Source of the DNA: Lachnospiraceae bacterium UBA5895
GTDB taxonomy: Bacteria > Bacillota > Clostridia > Lachnospirales > Lachnospiraceae
Direction: 5' to 3'
NCBI GenBank assembly: GCA_002431915.1
Contig: DJEP01000096.1
Location: forward strand, 1-20,710
DNA: 20,710 bases
Positions 1-8,178 of this stretch are shown here, piece by piece; within the stretch, counting starts at the first letter, position 1, and each line of letters starts with the position of its first letter. Both the position numbers and the translations under genes were made by a program. The notes under the pieces were generated by a model. The model did no database searches, had not been told where the DNA came from, and was given only the letters and a program-made list of their open reading frames with translations.

Positions 1-1
1 C

Positions 2-490
2 GAATTCCCGGTGATCATGCTGTCCGCCAAGTCCGAGGAAGTGGATAAGATCATGGGACTTAATATGGGAGCGGATGACTATGTGACGAAACCTTTTACC
101 CCGTTAGAGCTTTTAGCGAGGGTGAATTCCCATCTGCGCAGATATTCCAAGTATCTGACAGCAGTCAGTGGGGAAGAGCAGGAGAAGTCCCATGTGTATA
201 CCATCGGCGGACTGGAACTCAATGAGGAGACCGTGGAGGTGACAGTGGACGGCGAACCGGTGAAGCTGACCCCCATGGAGTTCAAGATCGTGCAGCTTTT
301 AATCAAGAATCCCGGCAGAGTATTTTCCGCGGATGAGATCTACGAGCGCATCTGGAACGAGAAGGCAGTCAACACGGACACCATTATGGTACATGTGCGG
401 AACATCCGCGAGAAGATCGAGATCGATCCGAGAAATCCCAAGTATCTGAAAGTGGTATGGGGTGTAGGTTATAAGATTGATAAGCAATAA
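2..490 (+). CDS. OmpR/VanR-family response regulator, 5'-truncated by window edge
   Basis: DNA-binding response regulator of a two-component system. The reading frame is open from base 2, before the first possible start at 11, so the N-terminus with the phosphoacceptor aspartate is outside the window. What is visible is the end of the receiver domain, with VIMLSAK and the conserved lysine in DDYVTKPF, followed by a linker and a complete winged-helix domain. That domain contains LTPMEFKIVQLL, the VRNIREKIE recognition-helix region and the closing WGVGYKI. The MVHVRNIREKI stretch resembles VanR-type regulators more than PhoB. It lies 66 bases before a histidine kinase on the same strand, so the two are almost certainly a cognate pair. 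The genes it controls cannot be inferred from this sequence. Confidence 0.93.
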   Translation, partial: EFPVIMLSAKSEEVDKIMGLNMGADDYVTKPFTPLELLARVNSHLRRYSKYLTAVSGEEQEKSHVYTIGGLELNEETVEVTVDGEPVKLTPMEFKIVQLLIKNPGRVFSADEIYERIWNEKAVNTDTIMVHVRNIREKIEIDPRNPKYLKVVWGVGYKIDKQ

Positions 491-556
491 AAGCGGAATG
501 CGGGAAGCAAAGCGACAGAGGGAGACCCAGAAAGAAGTGGAAGGAGAGCTGCAAAG

Positions 557-3028
557 GTGGAACAGATAACAGAGGCTGCAAAAACAGAGACAACAGAACA
601 ACGTGAGAACAGAAAACCTGTGGTCAAATGGCTGGTCTACGGACTGATCTTAAGTATTTTGGCATCTGGTATTTTTACCGCCTGTTACGGCATTTTTGAA
701 CGCAGAGCCGAGAGCGTGAATACAGATCAGAATATTATCAATTCGTCGGAGACCGCCAACAGCGTGACCTATCTGTATCAGAACTGTTATCTGCTCTACA
801 GGGATCTGTATAACAAGGTGAACCAGACTTCATTGAACTACGGCGAATTGTACGTGCAGCCCACGGAAGGAAACGAGTGGCTGAATAACGAACAGATGGT
901 AGACACGGTGGCAGGAGGTTATATCGGGGATCTCGATAAGAATCTCCCCGGCTCCGTAGAAAATACAGACGAGTATATGAGCCTTGCGGTGGATGCGGCA
1001 CAGACCAGGCAATATCTGGAAGCACATTTCAGTGCGCTGGAGGACAGCTTCAGTGAACTGAACAGCACCTACGATTATGTGATCCGGGATACGGAGACCG
1101 GGGAAACGGTGAGCAATCTGGCAGATACTGAGATCAATGCCGATGCCCAGAGCTTTCTGCTGACTTTTGTATTTGATGAAAACGGCAATGATGCTACACT
1201 GGGGAATATGGTGGTGGGTGCAAACACCACTGCACTCCGCAAGACGGCATCGGAAGTAATCCGTAACTGCGGACTTGCGAGAATGGTGGAGAATAACGTG
1301 AAATTCCAGGTTTCTGCCAGTCATAATCCGTTGTTTCAACTGAAAATGCCCCGTAACTGTGAGATCACGTTCTGCATCTCGAAGCAGGCAGACCAACAAC
1401 AGAACGGCAGATTCCTCTACTATGAAGAGGAAAATGACAGCGTCACCTATTATTTTTCCATGGGAGATCAGTATGCCTCTTATTACTGGTCCGGCTGTCA
1501 GCAGGTGTTTCTGGTACTGGCGCTTCTGATTCTGGTGCTGGCACTTGTGCTTCCCGGTATTGCAGAAGAGAAAGCCTGGGAGAAACTGTGGATTTTGAAG
1601 CTGCCCATCGAAGTAAGCCTGTTGATACTGATCATTATAACAGCGGTTGGCAGCGAACAGGTAGTGTATCTGGTATTCTGGGTGCGCAGCGGCAATGCTT
1701 TAAGCACCGTAATGCGGGAAAATGGAGCAGAGACGGTGCTGATTGCCAGAGTGCTTGCCTATGCGCTGAATATACTGGCGGTGGCGGCACTGCTCTTCAT
1801 CGTATGGTGCTGCGGCGTATCCCTGCGGGCAATGCGGACACTGGGAGTGAAGGAGTATTTTAAGAAGCGCAGTCTGTGCTACCTGCTGGTACCTCTCTGG
1901 AAGAAACTGTGGGCATGGTTCAAAAAGGTATTATCCCTCGGGCGTGACAAGGTGGTGGATATCTACCGGGATGCGGAACATTTTGACGTTACGAAGGATG
2001 CAAAAAAACTGATCCTGCGGATCGTGCTGTGCAATGCCCTGATCCTGGTGGTGATCTGCAGCCTTCCGCTGGGAGGACTGACCATTGCCGTCATCTATTC
2101 CGTGGTGTTGTATTTTCTGTTGCGGCGCTATATCAGCAAGCTGCAGAAAAAATATGGGTTATTGCTGAAAGCCACTAACGAGATCGCCCAGGGCAATCTG
2201 AACGTGACCATTGAGGAAGACTTAGGCGTGTTTGAACCCTTCAAACCGCAGATCTACCGGATCGAGGAAGGCTTCCGCAATGCCGTGGCGGAGGAAGTGA
2301 AGAGCCAGCGGATGAAGTCGGAGCTCATCACCAACGTATCCCACGATCTGAAGACCCCTTTGACAGCAATTATCACGTATGTAAAGCTGCTGCAGGAGCC
2401 GGGAGTGACGGAGGAACAGCGGAAGGAGTACTTAGAGACGCTGGATCGCAAGTCCCTGCGGCTGAAGGCTCTGATCGAGGATCTGTTCGAGGTCAGCAAG
2501 GCAAACTCCCAGAACATCACCCTGGATATCCGTGACGTGGACATCGTCAGCATGGTGAAACAGGTGGAATTCGAGATGGAAGATAAACTAAAAGATGCCG
2601 GTCTGGAAGTGCGGATGAACCTGCCTGAGGAGAAAGTGATCGTGCCATTGGACAGTCAGAAGACCTTCCGTATTTTTGAGAATCTCTTCGGGAATATTGC
2701 GAAGTACGCGCTGCCCGGAACCAGAGTCTATGTCAGCGGCTTCACGGCAAAAGACGATGTGACCATTATCTTAAAAAATATCACGGCACAGGAGCTGTCC
2801 GTATCGGGAGAGGAACTGACGGAACGATTCGTCAGAGGAGATGCTTCCCGCAACACGGAGGGCAGCGGACTGGGACTGGCAATTGCCCGGAGCTTTACGG
2901 AGATTCAGGGTGGAAAGTTCCGGATCGAACTGGACGGAGATCTGTTCAAGGCAGTGTTGTCCTGGAAGGTAAAGCAGGAGAGTGGGACCGCCCAGAATGG
3001 AGACCCTGCCATGATGGAGAATAAATAA
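557..3028 (+). CDS. Polytopic sensor histidine kinase (partner of upstream regulator)
   Basis: Membrane sensor kinase of 823 residues. The GTG start is supported by AAGGAG at 541-546. One membrane helix at about residues 24-45 is followed by a ~265-residue predicted extracellular domain that I do not recognise. Hydrophobic segments follow at about 317-334, 348-372, 397-419, 487-501 and 506-522, then a HAMP-like linker at about 525-560. The dimerisation/phosphoacceptor motif NVSHDLKTPLT places the phosphorylated histidine at 596. The ATPase domain shows an N-box-like NLFGNIAKY (N713) and the G2 box GSGLGL at 769-774. The usual DxGxG box is not visible; KNIT (740-743) lies in the corresponding place. 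The gene is much longer than a VanS-type kinase because of the extracellular and extra membrane parts. Kinase identity is secure; the signal is unknown. Confidence 0.93.
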   Translation: MEQITEAAKTETTEQRENRKPVVKWLVYGLILSILASGIFTACYGIFERRAESVNTDQNIINSSETANSVTYLYQNCYLLYRDLYNKVNQTSLNYGELYVQPTEGNEWLNNEQMVDTVAGGYIGDLDKNLPGSVENTDEYMSLAVDAAQTRQYLEAHFSALEDSFSELNSTYDYVIRDTETGETVSNLADTEINADAQSFLLTFVFDENGNDATLGNMVVGANTTALRKTASEVIRNCGLARMVENNVKFQVSASHNPLFQLKMPRNCEITFCISKQADQQQNGRFLYYEEENDSVTYYFSMGDQYASYYWSGCQQVFLVLALLILVLALVLPGIAEEKAWEKLWILKLPIEVSLLILIIITAVGSEQVVYLVFWVRSGNALSTVMRENGAETVLIARVLAYALNILAVAALLFIVWCCGVSLRAMRTLGVKEYFKKRSLCYLLVPLWKKLWAWFKKVLSLGRDKVVDIYRDAEHFDVTKDAKKLILRIVLCNALILVVICSLPLGGLTIAVIYSVVLYFLLRRYISKLQKKYGLLLKATNEIAQGNLNVTIEEDLGVFEPFKPQIYRIEEGFRNAVAEEVKSQRMKSELITNVSHDLKTPLTAIITYVKLLQEPGVTEEQRKEYLETLDRKSLRLKALIEDLFEVSKANSQNITLDIRDVDIVSMVKQVEFEMEDKLKDAGLEVRMNLPEEKVIVPLDSQKTFRIFENLFGNIAKYALPGTRVYVSGFTAKDDVTIILKNITAQELSVSGEELTERFVRGDASRNTEGSGLGLAIARSFTEIQGGKFRIELDGDLFKAVLSWKVKQESGTAQNGDPAMMENK

Positions 3029-3069
3029 TACGCAAGTACAATATTAAAATGCATCAATAAATTCAAATC

Positions 3070-3114
3070 AAAACATCCACATTTACGTAGAAATATGTTA
3101 AATGTGGATGTTTT
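3070..3114 (+). terminator. Intrinsic terminator after the histidine kinase gene
   Basis: A perfect 16-bp inverted repeat (3070-3085 with 3099-3114) has a 13-base loop, and the 3' arm ends in TTTT. The 5' arm begins with AAAA, so it could also act on the other strand, although no gene converges here. It separates the two-component genes from leuC. Confidence 0.85.
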
Positions 3115-3139
3115 CAATTAGAAATGAGTGTGCTACAAT
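3111..3139 (+). promoter_or_regulatory. Putative leuCD promoter (extended -10)
   Basis: TTTTCA at 3111-3116 (4 of 6 matches to the -35 consensus) and TACAAT at 3134-3139 are 17 bases apart. TG at 3131-3132 makes an extended -10. The -35 overlaps the tail of the preceding terminator. The leader to the leuC start is only about 45 bases, which leaves no room for a T-box or leader-peptide attenuator. Confidence 0.6.
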
Positions 3140-3188
3140 TAAGAACATGCAGTAAGGCACAGCAAGAAGAAAAAAGGAGCAACAGACA

Positions 3189-4460
3189 ATGGGAATGACA
3201 ATGACACAGAAGATACTTGCCCGGGCAGCAGGTCTTGAGCAGGTACAGGCAGGACAGTTGATCGAGGCACAGCTGGATCTGGTATTGGGCAATGATATCA
3301 CCAGCCCGGTGGCAATCAAAGAGATGGATAAAATGAAGGTGCAGGGAGTGTTTGACAAGGACAAGATCGCACTGGTACCGGATCATTTTGTTCCCAATAA
3401 GGATATTAAATCCGCAGAGCACTGCAAATGTGTCCGCGAATTCGCAAGACGCAATGAGATCACGAATTATTTTGAAGTGGGAGAGATGGGGATCGAGCAT
3501 GCCCTGCTTCCGGAGAAAGGACTGACCGTAGCCGGAGATGTGATCATCGGTGCGGATTCCCATACTTGTACTTACGGCGCCCTGGGTGCGTTTTCCACCG
3601 GTGTGGGCAGTACCGATATGGCAGCCGGTATGGCTACCGGCAAGGCATGGTTCAAGGTGCCTTCCGCGATTAAGTTCAACCTGACCGGCAAGCCCTCCGA
3701 ATGGGTCAGCGGTAAGGACGTGATCTTACATATCATCGGCATGATCGGCGTGGACGGCGCTCTGTATAAGTCCATGGAATTCGTAGGTGACGGCATTGCC
3801 AACCTGTCTATGGATGACCGCTTTACCATCGCCAACATGGCAATCGAAGCCGGCGGCAAGAACGGTATTTTCCCCGTGGATGAGAAAGCCATCGCTTACA
3901 TGGAAGAGCATTCCAAGCGCCCTTACAGGATATTTGAAGCAGACCCGGATGCACAGTATGATGCGGAGTACACCATTGACTTAAGCACCCTGCGTCCCAC
4001 CGTGGCGTTCCCTCATCTGCCGGAGAACACCCATACCATCGATGAGATCCACGAGATGGAGCCCATCGCTATCGATCAGGTAGTCATCGGATCCTGCACC
4101 AACGGACGTATCGACGATCTGCGTACTGCGGCGAAGGTACTTGCGGGCAGACATGTGGCAAAGGGCATGCGCTGCATCGTGATCCCCGCTACCCAGTCCA
4201 TCTACATGCAGGCAATGGAAGAAGGACTGCTTAAGACCTTCATCGAAGCAGGAGCAGTGGTAAGTACCCCTACCTGCGGTCCCTGCCTTGGAGGATACAT
4301 GGGTATCCTGGCAGAGGGTGAGAGATGCGTCTCCACGACGAATAGAAACTTCGTTGGACGTATGGGACATGTAAAGAGTGAGATCTATCTGGCAAGCCCC
4401 GCAGTAGCGGCAGCCAGCGCCATCACCGGCAAAATCTCCTGCCCTTGTGAATTGAAATAA
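3189..4460 (+). CDS. leuC: 3-isopropylmalate dehydratase large subunit
   Basis: Large subunit of isopropylmalate isomerase, which converts 2-isopropylmalate to 3-isopropylmalate through a dehydration-hydration cycle in leucine synthesis. It is cytoplasmic and carries a [4Fe-4S] cluster. The protein has 423 residues, the length of the clostridial/archaeal HacA-like LeuC rather than the ~466-residue enterobacterial form. Cluster ligands are C303 in GSCTNGR and C363 and C366 in TCGPCLGG. GADSHTCTYGALGAFSTGVGSTD is the typical aconitase-fold substrate region, and SPAVAAASAITG closes the chain. AAGGAG at 3174-3179, nine bases before the ATG, supports this start. leuD follows 44 bases downstream. 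No leuA or leuB is in the window. The related homoaconitase or methylmalate activities cannot be excluded from sequence alone, but leucine synthesis is the most likely role. Confidence 0.95.
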   Translation: MGMTMTQKILARAAGLEQVQAGQLIEAQLDLVLGNDITSPVAIKEMDKMKVQGVFDKDKIALVPDHFVPNKDIKSAEHCKCVREFARRNEITNYFEVGEMGIEHALLPEKGLTVAGDVIIGADSHTCTYGALGAFSTGVGSTDMAAGMATGKAWFKVPSAIKFNLTGKPSEWVSGKDVILHIIGMIGVDGALYKSMEFVGDGIANLSMDDRFTIANMAIEAGGKNGIFPVDEKAIAYMEEHSKRPYRIFEADPDAQYDAEYTIDLSTLRPTVAFPHLPENTHTIDEIHEMEPIAIDQVVIGSCTNGRIDDLRTAAKVLAGRHVAKGMRCIVIPATQSIYMQAMEEGLLKTFIEAGAVVSTPTCGPCLGGYMGILAEGERCVSTTNRNFVGRMGHVKSEIYLASPAVAAASAITGKISCPCELK

Positions 4461-4504
4461 TGGATATTTTTTGGATACATTTGGAATAGAAAGGTAACAG
4501 AACA

Positions 4505-4996
4505 ATGAACAACGCAAAAGGAACAGTTTTCAAATTCGGAGATAACGTGGATACCGACGTTATTATTCCCGCAAGATATTTGAATTCCTCCGATCCCGCA
4601 GAACTGGCGGCCCACTGCATGGAGGATATCGACAAGGACTTTATCAAGAATGTAAAAAAGGGTGACATTATCGTAGCCGAGAAAAACTTCGGCTGCGGCT
4701 CTTCCAGAGAGCATGCCCCCATTGCCATCAAGGCAGCAGGCGTCAGCTGCGTCATCGCAGAGACTTTCGCCAGAATCTTCTACCGCAATGCCATCAATAT
4801 CGGACTGCCCATCATCGAGTGCCCCGAGGCATCTCAGAAGATCAAAAACGGTGATGAAGTTGAGATCGATTTCAATACCGGTGTGATCCAGGACCTCACC
4901 ACCGGCGAGAGCTTCCAGGGACAGGCATTCCCCGAGTTCATGCAGAAGATCATTGCCGCAGAGGGACTGATTAACTACATCAACAGCAAAGAATAA
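4505..4996 (+). CDS. leuD: 3-isopropylmalate dehydratase small subunit
   Basis: Small (swivel-domain) subunit that pairs with LeuC to complete the isopropylmalate isomerase active site. It has 163 residues, the short form that accompanies HacA-like large subunits. GDNVDTDVIIPARYL near the N-terminus and NFGCGSSREHAPIAIKAAG in the middle are family hallmarks; the serine/arginine loop of the latter contacts substrate. FARIFYRNAINIGLP follows. The ribosome site AAAGGT at 4490-4495 is modest. The gene is cotranscribed with leuC (44-base gap) and is followed at once by an intrinsic terminator, so leuCD forms a two-gene unit. Confidence 0.95.
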   Translation: MNNAKGTVFKFGDNVDTDVIIPARYLNSSDPAELAAHCMEDIDKDFIKNVKKGDIIVAEKNFGCGSSREHAPIAIKAAGVSCVIAETFARIFYRNAINIGLPIIECPEASQKIKNGDEVEIDFNTGVIQDLTTGESFQGQAFPEFMQKIIAAEGLINYINSKE

Positions 4997-5009
4997 AGAT
5001 CCGAACAGA

Positions 5010-5047
5010 AAAGTTCCGCAAGGCAAAACGCCCTGTGGAGCTTTTTT
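5010..5047 (+). terminator. Intrinsic terminator after leuD, possibly bidirectional
   Basis: AAAGTTCCGCA pairs with TGTGGAGCTTT through two G-U wobbles, and an inner GGC/GCC extends the stem around AAAAC. A run of six T at 5042-5047 follows. The A-rich 5' flank and convergence with the minus-strand transporter gene ending at 5061 suggest it also ends that transcript. Confidence 0.8.
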
Positions 5048-5060
5048 AGAACGTCGAATG

Positions 5061-6230
5061 TTATTGAACCACTGCCTTATCCACATCGATCACCGCATAG
5101 AAGTCCGGATGATTCATCCGGATTCGTTCGGTAATAGAATCGGTGACCTGTTTATCGGAGACAGGATAATCATAAGGAACTACCACATCAAAAATGAGAT
5201 TCGTGTGGGTCGGACCCTTGACCACGCGGAAATCATGCATACTTAAGCGTGGGTCGATCTGATTCAGATAGCCGTTAACCTCGGCTTTCAGGGACAGGGT
5301 CTCCGGGTCATTGGTGCTGACGGGATCCATGTGGATCACCGCATTGCAGTTTAACTTCTGACGCAGTTCGTGTTCGATGGTATCGATGGTATCGTGCAGG
5401 GTCAGAATATTACCGTCGGCGGGAACTTCCGCATGCAGTGAGATCAGTGTCCTGCCGGGACCATAGTTATGTACGATGAGATCGTGGATCCCGGTGACAT
5501 CATCATAGGAGAGGACGATGTCATTGATCTGCTGCACCAGTTCCGGTTCGGGGGGCTGCCCCAGCAGGGGGCTGATGGTATCCTTCGCAGCAACGAAGCC
5601 GGAGTAGAGGATGAACATACCCACCAGTACACCGCAGTAACCGTCGATAATGATGCCAAAACGGTAGGAGATGATGGTGCCGATGAGGACCACAGTGGTC
5701 GCCACTACATCACTTAAGCTGTCGATGGCGGTAGCCTTCATGGCTACGGAGCTGATCCGGAAACCGATGCGGCGGTTATAGAATGCCATATAGCATTTTA
5801 CCAGGATCGAAAATACCAAAATCCCCAGAATGACAGGGGAGAAATCCGGTGCCTCCGGATGAAAGATCTTGGTGACGGAACTTTTCACCAGTTCAAATCC
5901 CATAAGTACGATCAGAATGGAGACTAACAGTCCGGAGATATATTCGATTCGTCCATGACCGAAGGGATGGTCGGAATCCGGCTTTTGTCCCGCCATTTTG
6001 AAACCCACCAGCGTAATAATGGAAGAAGCTGCATCCGACAGGTTGTTGACCGCATCCGCTGTGATGGCAATGGAATGACTGAAAAATCCAGCCAGAGCCT
6101 TGGTAGTAAACAGGATCAGATTGAAAAAGATCCCGACGATACCGCAGAGCATTCCATATGCCTGGCGAACGCCGGAATCCGTAACATTTTCGTAATTCTT
6201 AATGAATAATTTCGCAAGTAAAGTAACCAT
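5061..6230 (-). CDS. Cation diffusion facilitator family transporter, probable Mn2+ exporter
   Basis: Inner-membrane divalent-metal/proton antiporter of the CDF family, 389 residues. An N-terminal transmembrane domain (about 25-215) precedes a cytoplasmic domain (about 220-310) and an extra C-terminal extension (about 315-389) of similar fold, making it longer than the ~300-residue minimal CDF. The metal-site positions read N62xxxD66 in helix 2 (ADAVNNLSD) and D170xxxD174 in helix 5 (DSLSD). HPFGHGR at 88-94 is the usual cytoplasmic-loop motif. In this family an N-D-D-D quartet is associated with manganese exporters such as MntE, whereas zinc exporters have HD-HD or DD-HD; the manganese assignment is therefore an inference from residues. 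A G-rich ribosome site (GGGGGC, 6231-6238 on the complement) precedes the ATG. It is a monocistronic unit converging on leuD. Confidence 0.9.
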   Translation of the reverse strand: MVTLLAKLFIKNYENVTDSGVRQAYGMLCGIVGIFFNLILFTTKALAGFFSHSIAITADAVNNLSDAASSIITLVGFKMAGQKPDSDHPFGHGRIEYISGLLVSILIVLMGFELVKSSVTKIFHPEAPDFSPVILGILVFSILVKCYMAFYNRRIGFRISSVAMKATAIDSLSDVVATTVVLIGTIISYRFGIIIDGYCGVLVGMFILYSGFVAAKDTISPLLGQPPEPELVQQINDIVLSYDDVTGIHDLIVHNYGPGRTLISLHAEVPADGNILTLHDTIDTIEHELRQKLNCNAVIHMDPVSTNDPETLSLKAEVNGYLNQIDPRLSMHDFRVVKGPTHTNLIFDVVVPYDYPVSDKQVTDSITERIRMNHPDFYAVIDVDKAVVQ

Positions 6231-6266
6231 AAGAGCCCCCTTTTCCCAAACAAGAGTTTAAAGGAT

Positions 6267-6295
6267 ATTGTAACGCAGGTTGGGTGAAAATACAA
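6267..6295 (-). promoter_or_regulatory. Putative promoter of the CDF transporter gene
   Basis: On the complementary strand TTGTAT (6295-6290) and TACAAT (6272-6267) are separated by 17 bases, about 37 bases ahead of the start codon. The -35 is poor (3 of 6), so this is tentative. No obvious MntR-like operator was recognised. Confidence 0.4.
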
Positions 6296-6360
6296 GTAGA
6301 TTCGGAGAGCTTTTGAAAAATAATCTCACAGCGAACCGGAGAAGAAATCTGCGGTTACTA

Positions 6361-6389
6361 TTGCGCATCCTGCGTTTTCAGTGTATAAT
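6361..6389 (+). promoter_or_regulatory. gpmI promoter
   Basis: TTGCGC at 6361-6366 and a perfect TATAAT at 6384-6389 are spaced by 17 bases. The resulting leader of about 100 bases contains an imperfect hairpin (CCGACACAG at 6423-6431 with CTGTTTCGG at 6437-6445, one mismatch). No U-run follows this hairpin, so it looks like a leader structure rather than a terminator. Confidence 0.7.
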
Positions 6390-6496
6390 CTCCGTGGATG
6401 TAATGTAAGCTTTCAGAACGGTCCGACACAGAGAACCTGTTTCGGAGCCGTACCGGTAATTTATAATGATTAAAAGTAAAAATGGAGGAACGATCG

Positions 6497-8038
6497 ATGA
6501 GAAAGAAACCGGTTGTATTAATGATCCTGGATGGTTATGGACTGAATGATAAGGTAGAGGGCAATGCCATAGCGCTGGCCAACACTCCTGTCATGGATTC
6601 CCTGATGAAAGAATATCCCTATGTACGCGGCAATGCCAGTGGCATGGCAGTAGGACTTCCCGAGGGCCAGATGGGTAACTCTGAGGTAGGTCATATGAAC
6701 ATGGGCGCCGGCCGTATCGTATATCAGGAGCTGACCCGTATCACCAAGGAGATCCAGGACGGAGATTTCTTTAAGAACGAAGCTCTGTTAAAGGCTATCA
6801 ATAATTGTAAGAAGAACAACAGTGCCCTGCATCTGATGGGACTGTTATCCGACGGTGGTGTACACAGCCACATCACCCATTTGTACGGTCTGTTAGAGCT
6901 GGCAAAGCAGCAGGGACTGGAGAAAGTCTATGTTCACTGCTTCCTGGATGGACGTGATACCCCTCCTGCCAGCGGTAAGAACTATGCAGAGCAGTTAAAT
7001 GAAGAAATGAAGAAAATCGGCGTAGGTAAGATCGCTTCCGTAATGGGACGTTACTATGCTATGGATCGTGATAATAACTACGACCGTGTACAACTGGCTT
7101 ATGATGCCATGACCGAGGGCAAGGGTCTGACCGCTGCCTGCGGCATCTGCGCTATCCAGGAGTCTTACGACAGAGATGAGACCGATGAGTTCGTGAAGCC
7201 CACCGTAGTCGTAGAGGACGGCAAGGCAGTCGGACTGGTACAGGACAAGGATTCCGTAATCTTCTTCAACTTCCGTCCCGACCGTGCAAGAGAGATCACC
7301 AGAGCTTTCTGCGATGATGATTTCAAGGGATTTGACCGCGTGAGAAAGGATATTACTTTTGTATGCTTCTCCGATTACGATCCTACTATTCCCAATAAGG
7401 AAGTAGCATTCCACAAGATCGCTATCACCAATACCTTCGGTGAGTGGCTGGCAGCCCATGGCATGAAGCAGGCGCGTATCGCCGAGACCGAGAAGTATGC
7501 ACATGTTACCTTCTTTTTCAACGGCGGCGTAGAGCAGCCCTACGAGGGAGAGGATCGTATCCTGGTAAATTCCCCCAAGGATGTAGCTACCTACGATCTG
7601 AAGCCCGAGATGAGTGCACCCGCGGTATGTGAGAAACTGCTTGGTGCGATCCGTTCCGAAAAATACGATGTGATCGTAATCAACTTCGCTAATCCCGATA
7701 TGGTAGGTCATACCGGTGTGATCTCCGCAGCAGTCAAGGCTATCGAGACCGTAGATGAGTGCGTGGGCAAGGCAGTACAGGCAGTGAAGGATGTAGACGG
7801 CGTTCTGTTCATCTGTGCAGACCACGGTAACGCAGAGCAGATGATCGATTACACCACCGGTCAGCCTCATACCGCACACACCACCAACCCGGTGCCTTTC
7901 ATCCTGGTAAACTACGATCCCGCTTACACTCTGAAAGAGGGTGGATGCCTGGCAGATATCGTGCCTACTCTGATCAATGTAATGGGTATGGAGCAGCCCG
8001 CAGAGATGACAGGCAAGTCTCTGCTGATCAAAAAATAA
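6497..8038 (+). CDS. gpmI: 2,3-bisphosphoglycerate-independent phosphoglycerate mutase
   Basis: Cytoplasmic Mn2+-dependent enzyme interconverting 3- and 2-phosphoglycerate in glycolysis and gluconeogenesis, alkaline-phosphatase superfamily. An in-frame ATG at 6482 exists, but I place the start at 6497. GGAGG at 6484-6488 then sits eight bases upstream instead of inside the gene. This start also gives 513 residues with D12 in LDGYG and the nucleophile S62 in GQMGNSEVGH, the same numbering as the well-studied Geobacillus enzyme. FRPDRAR, CADHGNAE and HTAHTTNPVPF supply further substrate and metal ligands. Arginine codons are mainly CGT (11 of 18) with no CGG or AGG, as expected of a highly expressed gene. 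It has its own promoter and terminator, so it is a single-gene unit just upstream of a reductase gene and eno. Confidence 0.97.
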   Translation: MRKKPVVLMILDGYGLNDKVEGNAIALANTPVMDSLMKEYPYVRGNASGMAVGLPEGQMGNSEVGHMNMGAGRIVYQELTRITKEIQDGDFFKNEALLKAINNCKKNNSALHLMGLLSDGGVHSHITHLYGLLELAKQQGLEKVYVHCFLDGRDTPPASGKNYAEQLNEEMKKIGVGKIASVMGRYYAMDRDNNYDRVQLAYDAMTEGKGLTAACGICAIQESYDRDETDEFVKPTVVVEDGKAVGLVQDKDSVIFFNFRPDRAREITRAFCDDDFKGFDRVRKDITFVCFSDYDPTIPNKEVAFHKIAITNTFGEWLAAHGMKQARIAETEKYAHVTFFFNGGVEQPYEGEDRILVNSPKDVATYDLKPEMSAPAVCEKLLGAIRSEKYDVIVINFANPDMVGHTGVISAAVKAIETVDECVGKAVQAVKDVDGVLFICADHGNAEQMIDYTTGQPHTAHTTNPVPFILVNYDPAYTLKEGGCLADIVPTLINVMGMEQPAEMTGKSLLIKK

Positions 8039-8094
8039 TCGCCGGATTGTTTTTGGTAAAAATCGCAGAAACGATGAAAATGAGTTGAAAAGAT

Positions 8095-8128
8095 TCCTCA
8101 GGCACTTTGCACGGTGCCTGAGGATTTT
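8095..8128 (+). terminator. Intrinsic terminator after gpmI
   Basis: A perfect CCTCAGGCAC/GTGCCTGAGG stem (8096-8105 with 8114-8123, extended by one T-A pair) has an eight-base loop and is followed by TTTT at 8125-8128. It lies 57 bases past the gpmI stop. Confidence 0.85.
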
Positions 8129-8178
8129 GTAACTGATTTTTTATATCATATCTTCTTATCAGCAGGAGGAAGAATTAA

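Noticed and set aside
4385..5086. Minus-strand frame of 233 codons across leuC-leuD and the terminator
   Set aside because: It covers well-supported genes on the other strand, crosses an intrinsic terminator and shows no family motifs.
6995..7879. Long antisense frame (294 codons) opposite gpmI
   Set aside because: It lies wholly within gpmI, whose protein matches its family throughout; the antisense frame is a codon-bias shadow.
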